From contig JAGROF010000043.1 in assembly GCA_020440405.1 (NCBI GenBank), positions 1-22,436 of the forward strand: DNA of 22,436 nucleotides. The letters are read 5' to 3'. This document shows, piece after piece, positions 8,974 to 16,502 of this stretch. Position 1 is the first letter of the stretch; each line of letters begins with the position of its first letter. The stretch comes from Chlamydiia bacterium. GTDB taxonomy: Bacteria > Chlamydiota > Chlamydiia > Chlamydiales > Simkaniaceae. A model generated the notes under the pieces. It was given only the letters and a program-made list of their open reading frames with translations. It was not told where the DNA came from and did not search any database. The position numbers and the translations under genes were made by a program.

Positions 8974-9798
8974 TTAAACGGAAATTCCCAAAACAAGATT
9001 TAGAACTTTTAATATTTTTTCCATTTCATTATTTTTTATTTTCCCCCTTCTCATCATAATAGATTGGGAAAATGTGTTAATGTCATAGCACCTAATCGTC
9101 ATTTCTTTAGGTCCATTTTCATGTTCAACTCTTATTTTTGTACTAAATTCATCAACAACTCTAATTGAACGCCCCTCAAGGCTCGAATCAGCAACCATCG
9201 CAATTCTAGAAGAAAAGTTTCCCAGATTATTGGATACTACTATTCCTTCAAAATGAGAATTTCCATCATCAATTTCAACAAAATCTCCTCTTGTTATCTT
9301 CATGCGATCAGGATCTACAATCCCTTGACCCAAATCTCCAAAACAAACTTTTAACGCCTCATCGACAGAATCCATATGAGATAATGCTGTACCTATTTTT
9401 TTCACTTTTCCTTCTTTGATATTGGCAGTAAAAATTTGATTTACCATGACCTTAGAAGTCTCTTTCAATTTTGTTTGATTATCCGCAGATAACTCAACTT
9501 CAAAATCATGTCGCTTAGGAGCTGTGCTGATAGGAGCCAGTAAAAAATTTCCAGTTTTACTTATTACAGAATCTGAAGAAACAACTAAATTGGGCCGTCC
9601 TTTATTTTGCACAACATCACCAAGCTCACCTTTATGGAAGCCTTTATATATAACAATGTCTCCTCTTGAAATAAAGCTAGAAAACCCTCTTATAAAAGGG
9701 CTGCTAATTAAATTATGAGGATTTAAAATGCTTCTAGACAAATTTATTGGACAGAATAAAGCTCCACTAACTCTTGTGACCATCGAAACAGAAAACAT
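8974..9798 (-). CDS. Tandem double MazF/PemK-fold protein
   Basis: MazF/PemK toxins are ribonucleases that work as dimers of about 110-aa subunits. This 274-aa product contains two such units. Domain 1 (residues ~45-154) has RGDIVIYK, GRPNLVVSSD (Arg68), LLAPISTAPKRHDFEVEL (Ser91/Thr92) and VMVNQIFT, a close match including the Arg and Ser/Thr positions used in catalysis. Domain 2 (~170-272) repeats the plan: RGDFVEID, GIVVSNN, IAMVAD, MTIRCYDINTF, then a helix ending NLVLGI. It lacks the GRP arginine, so it is probably inactive. The chain may be a single-chain pseudo-dimer. A 44-residue leader without Asp or Glu precedes domain 1. AAAGGAG lies six bases before the first ATG. No classical MazE antitoxin is seen beside it. 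RNase activity is inference. Confidence 0.8.
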   Translation of the reverse strand: MFSVSMVTRVSGALFCPINLSRSILNPHNLISSPFIRGFSSFISRGDIVIYKGFHKGELGDVVQNKGRPNLVVSSDSVISKTGNFLLAPISTAPKRHDFEVELSADNQTKLKETSKVMVNQIFTANIKEGKVKKIGTALSHMDSVDEALKVCFGDLGQGIVDPDRMKITRGDFVEIDDGNSHFEGIVVSNNLGNFSSRIAMVADSSLEGRSIRVVDEFSTKIRVEHENGPKEMTIRCYDINTFSQSIMMRRGKIKNNEMEKILKVLNLVLGISV

Positions 9799-9878
9799 AA
9801 AATTCTCCTTTAAAATTAAGAAATTAAGGACCTATTCTACACGCACAATAGAATTATAAAAAGATAAGAAATTTATTT

Positions 9879-9976
9879 ATGGACCTTATGAACCTACCGT
9901 CAAAGAGGTTCTCATTGAAGAAGGCTGCGTCAACGACAACAAACCCCCTGTGATCAAAAACTCCAAAGCCTCATAA
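9879..9976 (+). pseudogene. Duplicated, decayed 3' end of clpX (repeat copy 2)
   Basis: Positions 9896-9976 repeat the last 81 bp of clpX with one mismatch. Just upstream, 9879-9890 (ATGGACCTTATG) matches clpX 8307-8318 with one mismatch, but 16 bp are missing between the blocks. The copy therefore once extended further 5', and its clpX frame is broken. There is no start or ribosome site. It is a relic marking the right edge of the inserted segment, and the promoter of the protease gene begins two bases after its stop codon. Confidence 0.85.
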
Positions 9977-9977
9977 T

Positions 9978-10006
9978 TTGCCTTTTAAAATCTTCTCTGC
10001 TACACT
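9978..10006 (+). promoter_or_regulatory. Promoter of the protease/nuclease-like gene
   Basis: TTGCCT (9978-9983), a 17-bp spacer and TACACT (10001-10006) fit a housekeeping promoter. The predicted start near 10013 would leave a leader of only about 12 bases, containing the GGAG ribosome site at 10013-10016. Confidence 0.5.
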
Positions 10007-10024
10007 TTTTGCGGAGAAGATCAA

Positions 10025-11545
10025 ATGGACCCTGTATACCGCACAAATTTACTCAGTCAACCTTGGGAAGTTCCTTCCTATTCCTCTGTTCGAAAAGCTT
10101 TCTATGGCCCCGTTCCTTATAACACCCAATCTTGTCCCTATGCCCCCGTTTCTGGCCACTTTGATTATACCCGCCTGAGACAAACCAATCCTCTAGACCT
10201 TATCTATTCTCAAAGCCCCGCTTCCCCTATGTTTGGAGTTGTCCCCCTCGCTCACACCCTTTCCCCTCTTCTCAATAAAATGGGAACCATTCGAGACACA
10301 CAAACCGGACAAAGCCTTGGCACCTGTGTCCTCATTGCAGAAAACCTCGTCCTTATGGCCCGCCATGCTATTGAAGGGCGCAACGTTCCTTATCTTGATG
10401 TCACCTTCGGGTATACAGAGTTTCTAGGAAAAACCCATTCTGCCGGTCATACCCTATTTGAATCCGTCATTGAAAACGATCCCTCTCTTGACTACGCCAT
10501 TGTTAAACTCAAAGGTCCCATTGGAAAACGCCTCGGTTTTGTCTCCCTAAACACACAAGATCATACTGTCTCCGAGCCAGCTCTCCTTCACTACCCTCTA
10601 GGAAAACCCCTTAAAGTCTCCGTACACGCCTTTGATCAAACCCCCTATCAAACCCAATTTCTCCTTACCTACCATGACTCTGACTCCTTCTCTTCAGGAG
10701 GAAGTTACTTTGATCCTTATGGGCGCCTGTCTGCCCTTCATCTTGGCTCTCAATACGATGGGAAAACCCTCAACCTTCTCCGCTATGCACTCCCCTTAAG
10801 AAAAATCGTCACCCATCATCCCACCTCCATCCTCCACAAATTCGCAACCAGAGAGCTCTCTCAAAGCCGCAGCTATACCTCCCAAGACGCCTTAACTTAT
10901 CTGCCCTTTACCGATCACCAATTCCTCATGGACGAAGAAGGTTATCAATCCGAAAAAGTCCTACGCAGACTCTTAGGAAGCCGCGTACAAACCGACCGCA
11001 ACATCCGAAAAACCCAGCGCGGCGCCATCTCCTTTTCTCCAACCAACCTTCAGTATATTGCCACCACCTATCCCGCCATCTACCGCGCCTTCCAAAAAGA
11101 ATGCCTTGGCGTCACCGGCGTGCACGCCTGGACCAAACAATTCTCCGTCACAGGCGTCATTGAAAGCGATCACACCATTCCCCATGACGTCTGGAAATCT
11201 ACAACCAATCCTAAAATGAAAAAATTTGTAACCGGAAGAGGCTCCCGTCCCGGAGAAAACACCATGCCCGCCATCACTATCCCCTATGACAAACACCGCC
11301 CCCTCCGCACCACCGGCTCCTCCCCAGAAGCCACAGACTTCCGCCGCCATCTCACCGCCCTCTGCAATGCCGACCGCATCGATGACGCCCTCACCCTCTG
11401 CTTCCAAGAATACGCCGCCCACGGCATCAACCTCCGCAGTTACCGCCGCCAAATCACACACTCTCTCTCCGAACACGTCAAACTTGGCGTGATCACAGAT
11501 GCACAAAAAACAAAAATCACAAAAAAATTATTCCCTAAAACCTAG
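10025..11545 (+). CDS. Trypsin-like serine protease with possible HNH-type nuclease C-terminus
   Basis: The 506-aa product has a chymotrypsin/HtrA-like core at residues ~85-265. GTCVLIAENLVLMARHAI carries His114, PSLDYAIVKL carries Asp156, and SSGGSYFDPYGRLSALH carries Ser224, so the triad looks complete. There is no PDZ domain or obvious signal peptide. The first ~65 residues are Tyr/Pro-rich. The C-terminal part (~360-435) has ESDHTIPHDVW (Asp382-His383) and, after a spacer, ITIPYDKHR (His424) followed by TTGSS. This D-H...P plus H...TG pattern resembles HNH-like nuclease ends of polymorphic toxins, though no family is certain. Codons are strongly C-rich, like the end of clpX. GGAGAAG precedes the start. 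It may be a secreted effector or toxin; no immunity gene is recognisable nearby. Confidence 0.7.
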   Translation: MDPVYRTNLLSQPWEVPSYSSVRKAFYGPVPYNTQSCPYAPVSGHFDYTRLRQTNPLDLIYSQSPASPMFGVVPLAHTLSPLLNKMGTIRDTQTGQSLGTCVLIAENLVLMARHAIEGRNVPYLDVTFGYTEFLGKTHSAGHTLFESVIENDPSLDYAIVKLKGPIGKRLGFVSLNTQDHTVSEPALLHYPLGKPLKVSVHAFDQTPYQTQFLLTYHDSDSFSSGGSYFDPYGRLSALHLGSQYDGKTLNLLRYALPLRKIVTHHPTSILHKFATRELSQSRSYTSQDALTYLPFTDHQFLMDEEGYQSEKVLRRLLGSRVQTDRNIRKTQRGAISFSPTNLQYIATTYPAIYRAFQKECLGVTGVHAWTKQFSVTGVIESDHTIPHDVWKSTTNPKMKKFVTGRGSRPGENTMPAITIPYDKHRPLRTTGSSPEATDFRRHLTALCNADRIDDALTLCFQEYAAHGINLRSYRRQITHSLSEHVKLGVITDAQKTKITKKLFPKT

Positions 11546-11731
11546 GGCGAGTGTGGCGGCTACTGTCCCTTCGACGAAGCTAAAAGCGATGCCCGCGACT
11601 TTGTTGGTATCATGGGCTTCGGCAACAACAGCTCCAATAAAATCTTCAAAGAAAGAAATGTTTTAAACGTTTGCTCAAAAATTTACGCAAACTATTTTAT
11701 TTGCCAATGATAATAGTGAAAGGTTTTTGAA
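11546..11731. other. Convergent spacer with a short open remnant on the minus strand
   Basis: No intact gene fits here. On the minus strand the frame 11662-11528 is open for 44 codons without ATG and reads like coding sequence, including GAVVAEAHDTNKVAGIAF. It ends inside the 3' end of the protease gene. It may be the last part of a lost gene, but I recognise no family. No convincing terminator is visible for either flanking gene. Confidence 0.35.
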
Positions 11732-13708
11732 TTAGGCAGCGGGAGCTGCTTCACGTCCTTGTTGGCCGACTTTTGCTGTTTCGACACTTTCTCCTGCTTT
11801 ATGAGCATTAAGAGGTGCGGAATCACGCGCGAGTTTGAAGGTATCAAGAGCCTCTAAAAGAGTTTCGCGAACGGGCTCTGGGGCACTTCCATAAGATCCT
11901 AGAGCTTCTCCAGAGTCACTTGCTCCTTCATGATAGAGAACGGCATGAAGAAGGAGTCTTTCTCCCTTAGGTTCACGGAAGACTTGATGTCCCACTGTTA
12001 CGGGGACTTGAATCGGATTGCCAGAAGCATCTCTGGTAGTCTCTTTAAAGGTTTCTCGGTTGAGGCGTTGGTTAGCTTGAATGAGTTCGACACGCTCGGT
12101 GGATCCTCCTCGAGAAGGATCTGCATCCTGTGCTAAGTGGTACATGAGTGTCCCTACTTCGACAGCTTGTTGCTTATCTTCCTTGCTGGTTTCGTAAGGT
12201 TTACGCCCTTTCCATGTCCAGTGCTTATTTTCTCTTGAAACGATGTGTTCATAATCTCTTGCGGTATCGCTTGCCAAGGTAAAGCGACGGTCCCGAGTCA
12301 CTTGCTCCAATGCTTCACTATCGCCTTGTCGCGTGGGTCCTAGGTAAGTCTGTCTTCCCTGTGGAGTATCCTCTGCCCGTTCAAGAAGAGCCTTTCCTGC
12401 AACAACTCCTTGTGCCGTTTCAAACCTTCCGGCGGCTTCATTCCATCGTCTTTCGGTATAAATACGAGGCTTCTCAAGCTCCATCAAGACAAAATGCATG
12501 GCTGTTTCATTAGCCCCTTTAATCTCATTGTATGCTTTAATAAGGGCGTCTCTTTCTCCTTTTAGCTTTTGAATGGCTGCGAGATTATCCTCTGTTTCAT
12601 CGCGCTGTTGAAGCTCTTGAATCTCTCGACCCTTCTCTCCAATCTTATGAGAAAGGTTGCCTAGCATTAACTTTTGAAGGTAGGCGACTTTTTCCATGTT
12701 ATTAAAGGCTTTGGCACCTTGTGCTGTGAGCTTGTTCGAACCGAAGATTCTTGAGCCTTTTTGGGCGAGTCCAAATTCAACAAGAGTTTCGCCATATTTA
12801 GCGTGTTTCGAGTCGGTTTTGACCTTTTGATCAGCGCGTGTGAACGGACTGTAGAGTTCGAGGCCATTAGGATTTCCGACGTAATCATGCAAAAAGGCAT
12901 CAGGTCGTTTCCCAGTTTCTGGCTCGGTAAGCTTTTTGACTTCTCGGTTAATCGAGAGAGCTTCTTGGTAGATCTTATCAACTTTCTCGTCAGTGACATC
13001 ATTGACGTCTTCGTCTTCCAAGAGGCGACGGATATCATCTTTATTTGTAAGGTCGTATTTTTTAGGAGTTGCTCCTGGGCGGTCGTAGACTTCTACAAAG
13101 TGCCAGGTCGTGCTGTAACTAATGGGTTTATTCGGTCTGGGGTGTCGTCCTGCAACACCAATGAGGTGTTTTAGTTTGGCAAACTGGACGTTCACTTTCT
13201 GTTGACGGTCGTCATCAGGAACTGGTTTTCCATCAACTTCCTTATTCAGGTCTTTAGCGCATTTAACACCTTCTCCGTGCCCTGCAGCCGTTGAAAAGAC
13301 CAGAACAGCTTTTCTTCCATTGAGGTACTGATCGATATTCTCGGGATCAAACTCTCTGGCTTGAGGGGCTTCAAAAATGAGGGCCTCAGGCTCCTCGAGA
13401 TCATCAACTTCCAACGGATTGTATGCAACGGTTGCCTCAACACTTACACCAGGATTTCTAACGGTTGCTTCAAGGGTCGCTCCTCCAAGCTCAGCGGTGA
13501 GAAGAGAGGTGACATTTGTAGGCCCTGGTCGAACCTTTTCTTTTTCGAAAGTGAGGGAGCTTCCTCCTCCAGTATGCGTAAGAGGTGCAGAAGAGACAAC
13601 GCTCCGCGCTAGACCATCTACAGATCCAGACATAAGTCTTTCACTTTCAGATAGATGAGAGAAATCAGGGAGGCTCTGTGCGCGCCTCAATGTTTCTGTC
13701 CGCTCCAT
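11732..13708 (-). CDS. Hypothetical 658-aa soluble protein with coiled coil
   Basis: I do not recognise this protein. It has no signal peptide or membrane segment, a Ser-rich N-terminus, a mixed globular region containing AVLVFSTAAGHGEG and TTWHFVEVYDRPG, a probable coiled coil at residues ~338-395 (Gln/Glu/Lys-rich), and a charged C-terminal region ending in Ala/Pro. The start has GAGGTG about eleven bases upstream. It lies on the same strand just beyond the terminator of translocon-like operon A, so it is transcribed separately. A Ser-rich N-terminus, no homology I can name and this position make a type III effector possible, but that is inference. A housekeeping role cannot be excluded. 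Confidence 0.85.
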   Translation of the reverse strand: MERTETLRRAQSLPDFSHLSESERLMSGSVDGLARSVVSSAPLTHTGGGSSLTFEKEKVRPGPTNVTSLLTAELGGATLEATVRNPGVSVEATVAYNPLEVDDLEEPEALIFEAPQAREFDPENIDQYLNGRKAVLVFSTAAGHGEGVKCAKDLNKEVDGKPVPDDDRQQKVNVQFAKLKHLIGVAGRHPRPNKPISYSTTWHFVEVYDRPGATPKKYDLTNKDDIRRLLEDEDVNDVTDEKVDKIYQEALSINREVKKLTEPETGKRPDAFLHDYVGNPNGLELYSPFTRADQKVKTDSKHAKYGETLVEFGLAQKGSRIFGSNKLTAQGAKAFNNMEKVAYLQKLMLGNLSHKIGEKGREIQELQQRDETEDNLAAIQKLKGERDALIKAYNEIKGANETAMHFVLMELEKPRIYTERRWNEAAGRFETAQGVVAGKALLERAEDTPQGRQTYLGPTRQGDSEALEQVTRDRRFTLASDTARDYEHIVSRENKHWTWKGRKPYETSKEDKQQAVEVGTLMYHLAQDADPSRGGSTERVELIQANQRLNRETFKETTRDASGNPIQVPVTVGHQVFREPKGERLLLHAVLYHEGASDSGEALGSYGSAPEPVRETLLEALDTFKLARDSAPLNAHKAGESVETAKVGQQGREAAPAA

Positions 13709-13870
13709 AAATATTAAACACCTCTATTATTTTTATTTAATTATAACATATTTAACCATTTAATTTAAATTTGTTAATTTTTTATAAGATAATCAAAATA
13801 AGAGACTTAAGTGGTGTATAAGCCGCTCTTGGTGAGTGGTTTGTGTTAATGCGCTTACTATTAATGGGTT

Positions 13871-13930
13871 AAAAAAAGGCCGCCACGCCTCTTGAATTTT
13901 GGGAGGAGACAAGAGAGTGGCGTGGCGGCC
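13871..13930 (-). terminator. Rho-independent terminator of operon A
   Basis: A perfect 12-bp GC-rich stem, GGCCGCCACGCC (13878-13889) with GGCGTGGCGGCC (13919-13930), can be extended by TCTTG/CAAGA across a short bulge. Seven A at 13871-13877 become a U tract at the 3' side on the minus strand. It lies 14 bases beyond the last gene of operon A. Confidence 0.9.
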
Positions 13931-13944
13931 GGGAAAAAAAATGC

Positions 13945-14823
13945 TTAGTGTACGACCTGAGTCTGCGCCATTTGGACGAGCTGCTCAAAGGGCTTGAGGG
14001 ACTCACTGAGGAGCGACTGATCGCGCTGCTCAAAGTGTTGTGCCTGGCTGCCCATCACACTTTCAAGGTTGCGTTGAACGGTCGCTTCGGCGGTTTCATG
14101 CCCGGCAATGGTCCGTGTGATCGCTTGGCCGGCTTGGCCCACACCTTGGACAATCATTCCTATTCCATCCATCCGCTTCATTTTCGCTTCTTTTATTTTC
14201 AATGTCATGTCGTTGTTGGCCTTTTGACTATTGAGGCTTTCGATTGTTTGATCGATGTTTTCAGAAAGAGTCGCGGCTTGTTCGTCAGAGAGTTTATCAA
14301 TCATATTACTATCGGTTCCAGCAGCACTCACTTTATTGTCTGGCTTCTGATTCACGAAATCACGATTTTCAATCATCTCATTTAGGCGCGCTTCAACAGC
14401 GGCAGTTTCCTCTGGATCGTTTTGAAGTGGTAGTTCTTCATCATCGAGCCCAGCATCGCCGGTGCGGTTATTCAGTGCCGTTTTGTAAGCCGAAGCGTTT
14501 TCAATTTGTTCATCGATTTGCGCATTTGAAGACAGTCCAGATAAGAAGTTAGTTGAAGCAGTAAAGGTCAATCCTCCTGCAACAACTTGCGCTCCAGCGA
14601 CGGCAAACTCACCGATCGCTTCGGCCCACCCTTGTCTCTTTTGGTGGCTGGCTTCTTTTTGCGCTGCCTGCATCTGGTTGTTTGCCATTGTGACATTGAG
14701 CACGCCATTGATGGTCGAAAGGTGCAGGTTCACTAAAGCGAGTTCTGCAAGTGCAGCATTGACGCTTGGCGGCACTGCTGAAACATATTCGTTATGATTG
14801 GCATTTAAATTGACTAATCCCAT
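13945..14823 (-). CDS. Operon A gene 5: SctB (YopD/CopD)-like minor translocator candidate
   Basis: 292 aa. In translocon operons the gene after sctE encodes SctB, which inserts into the host membrane beside SctE. This protein has one moderately hydrophobic region (GWAEAIGEFAVAGAQVVAGG, about residues 75-100) between hydrophilic helical parts with coiled-coil potential, a layout like YopD, CopD or EspB. It is paralogous to the 18172-18918 product: both share AVP near residue 20, INGVL, DEELP, AKMKR/GKMKR and the C-terminal KPFEQLVQMAQTQ. The A copy has about 44 more residues in the central acidic segment. The start at 14823, not the upstream in-frame one, is chosen for its AAGGAGG site and for alignment with the paralogue. 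It begins ten bases after the sctE-like gene. SctB assignment rests on layout, not on a diagnostic motif. Confidence 0.6.
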   Translation of the reverse strand: MGLVNLNANHNEYVSAVPPSVNAALAELALVNLHLSTINGVLNVTMANNQMQAAQKEASHQKRQGWAEAIGEFAVAGAQVVAGGLTFTASTNFLSGLSSNAQIDEQIENASAYKTALNNRTGDAGLDDEELPLQNDPEETAAVEARLNEMIENRDFVNQKPDNKVSAAGTDSNMIDKLSDEQAATLSENIDQTIESLNSQKANNDMTLKIKEAKMKRMDGIGMIVQGVGQAGQAITRTIAGHETAEATVQRNLESVMGSQAQHFEQRDQSLLSESLKPFEQLVQMAQTQVVH

Positions 14824-14833
14824 TGTATCCTCC

Positions 14834-15952
14834 TTAAACCATTGCTTCTGCAGCTGCAAATCCACTGCTGAAGAAGTTTGAATTGCTTTCCATCTGTCCA
14901 AATTCTTGGATGATTTCAGAGGTTCTTTCAGAGGTCTGTTTCATGTTTTGTTCGTTGATAGTATTAGCAGCATTGTTGAGTGTGATATTTGACATGGTCT
15001 CTGAAATTTCAAGATTAGTGATTCCTGAAGCCACATTCACTTCGCCAAGAATGACTTGCATATATCCACGCGTCATGCCCATTATACCTCTCGCGGTCCC
15101 TTCAGCAGCAGTGGAAGCAGATGATACGGCCATCATCCCTCCACCAACTCCCGCTCCAATCGAAGCAATCATGACAATCAATTCAATCAAGAACGCCACA
15201 AGCTGCTGGTGTTTTCCATTAGGATCGACAATTTCTGCGAGGTTTTCTGCAAAGTTAGTGGAAAGTTGTGCAGAGGCAGAGGATCCTGCCATCAGTCCAA
15301 GCTGCGCAGCTTTTTTTAATTTGCTTGGTCCTTTCTTCGTCTCTTCTGTGTTTTCACTCGCTGTATCGAGTTCTTCGGTTCCTTCTGCTGCGAAATCGGT
15401 CATTTCGATTCCATCTTCAGCAGCTTTAGCTCCTCCTTCAGCGACTTTTCCTGCTGCTTCAGCTCCATCTGTAAAGATCGCACCTGTTGCAACAGCAGCT
15501 ATCACAGCAAAGATAAAGACTAAGCTGTCTGCAAGAACGTCTGCTGTTTTAGAAGACATTCCCATATCTTGGAAGACATCAGAGAGTCCTGAAGCGATTT
15601 CACTAAACCCATGGGTCAGGCTCATCACGAGCATCGCTGTTAAGACAGCTCCTCCAGCCACATCTCCTGTCGCAAAGCTGAGCAGAGCAGCAGCTCCTAA
15701 AACGACATCAACGACATCGCCGATAAGCTTATCCCAAAAGCTTTCATGCTTTTGCTGATTGACTTCATCATCGACATTGCTCGCACTATTTAGATCGTTT
15801 TCAAGAATTGATTCAGAAGACTTTTGTTCCATTGTTCCTTGGACCCCTTGCGACTCAATCGCAAGCCCTAGAACTTCACCAAGTGCATATTCCATATCAA
15901 AGATGGACTCGACACCTGAAGTATTTTGAGGAGTAATTGTTGTTGTTGACAT
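14834..15952 (-). CDS. Operon A gene 4: SctE (YopB/IpaB/SseC/CopB)-like major translocator candidate
   Basis: 372 aa. SctE proteins form the type III translocon pore in host membranes. Hydrophobic segments lie at about 78-93 and 98-113 (a hairpin around TGDVAGG), 138-160 and 250-276, followed by a helical C-terminus. The passage GMSSKTADVLADSLVFIFAVI resembles the ...LGVDKKTAEMAG... region before the second hydrophobic block of IpaB/SseC-family proteins (recalled, not aligned). A soluble loop contains GIEMTDF (181-187), identical in the paralogue at 18932-20068. It is smaller than Chlamydia CopB. The start at 15952 is used because the upstream GTG would overlap the ribosome site AAGGGTG. It follows gene 3 by 25 bases and precedes the SctB-like gene, as in canonical translocon operons. 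Confidence 0.62.
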   Translation of the reverse strand: MSTTTITPQNTSGVESIFDMEYALGEVLGLAIESQGVQGTMEQKSSESILENDLNSASNVDDEVNQQKHESFWDKLIGDVVDVVLGAAALLSFATGDVAGGAVLTAMLVMSLTHGFSEIASGLSDVFQDMGMSSKTADVLADSLVFIFAVIAAVATGAIFTDGAEAAGKVAEGGAKAAEDGIEMTDFAAEGTEELDTASENTEETKKGPSKLKKAAQLGLMAGSSASAQLSTNFAENLAEIVDPNGKHQQLVAFLIELIVMIASIGAGVGGGMMAVSSASTAAEGTARGIMGMTRGYMQVILGEVNVASGITNLEISETMSNITLNNAANTINEQNMKQTSERTSEIIQEFGQMESNSNFFSSGFAAAEAMV

Positions 15953-15977
15953 AATAAACACCCTTTTTTTTATTTTT

Positions 15978-16490
15978 TTATGCTAGGTTTGATGCTAAAA
16001 GACTTGCACCATATTGAATGTTGCTACTTTGATCCGATGAAAACTGCCCTGCCACCCCAGAGTTGGTAGAAGCTTGGGACGACATGGAACTCAGCATGCT
16101 ATTGAACGACTGATACCCATTTTGAATCATTTCGTTGTATTGAGAGCACACTTGAGATGCTGCTTGGGTTTCTTCATTATCATCGGTACTTCCCCAACCG
16201 GGATCTGAGAATGTTTTCCAATCCCCCCAAACTCCATAATTTGTTCCTGCAGCCGTATTAGTATGAACAATATTGGTACAATCATAAACTTTGTATCCAG
16301 AGCTCATTCCATTGTATATATCTTCCATTTTAACAAGTTCATTTCTCCCTTGACTGTTCATTTTGTCACTCGCAACATTCATGGAAGATGCTAAATTATT
16401 TTCTTCATTGATCAATGCAAAGACCATGTTGTTCGCATACTCAATGGCATAGATTTGGCTACATGCAGGATCGAATGTTCCTTGTGTCAT
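15978..16490 (-). CDS. Operon A gene 3: small DPG-family protein
   Basis: 170 aa, unrecognised. It has no signal peptide or membrane segment and is rich in Ser, Asn and Gln, a composition common in type III substrates. The N-terminal half is helical; then come HTNTAAG, KTFSDPGWG (DPG at 96-98), and a Ser/Gln-rich helix with NGYQSFNSM. Orthologous by position and sequence to the 20091-20627 product (VNEE/INEE, HTxAGG, DPGWG, NGYxSFNxM). It also resembles gene 2 of the same operon in layout, suggesting an old duplication. TAAAGGAGGG lies seven bases before ATG. A role as tip, filament or co-secreted protein is inference from its place beside the translocator-like genes. Confidence 0.85.
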   Translation of the reverse strand: MTQGTFDPACSQIYAIEYANNMVFALINEENNLASSMNVASDKMNSQGRNELVKMEDIYNGMSSGYKVYDCTNIVHTNTAAGTNYGVWGDWKTFSDPGWGSTDDNEETQAASQVCSQYNEMIQNGYQSFNSMLSSMSSQASTNSGVAGQFSSDQSSNIQYGASLLASNLA

Positions 16491-16502
16491 GATTACCCTC
16501 CT

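Noticed and set aside
8421..9895. Insertion sequence or integron
   Set aside because: No transposase or integrase, no terminal inverted repeats and no attC-like sites are seen. The flanking repeat is a gene tail, so I describe it only as an insert of unknown mechanism.
10973..11506. 177-aa open frame antisense to the protease gene
   Set aside because: The Gly/Ala/Val-rich product is the expected shadow of C-rich codons on the plus strand. It has no ribosome site or family motif.
13838..13930. Plus-strand promoter or gene start near the GC-rich hairpin
   Set aside because: The A-tract on the left and its position after the last operon A gene fit a minus-strand terminator, and no plus-strand coding frame follows.
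14883..15758. 291-aa open frame antisense to the operon A SctE-like gene
   Set aside because: It lies wholly opposite a gene with a paralogue, ribosome site and operon context. Its Ala/Pro/Ser-rich product is the mirror of Ala/Gly-rich coding DNA, and it has no homologous frame conserved as such in operon B.
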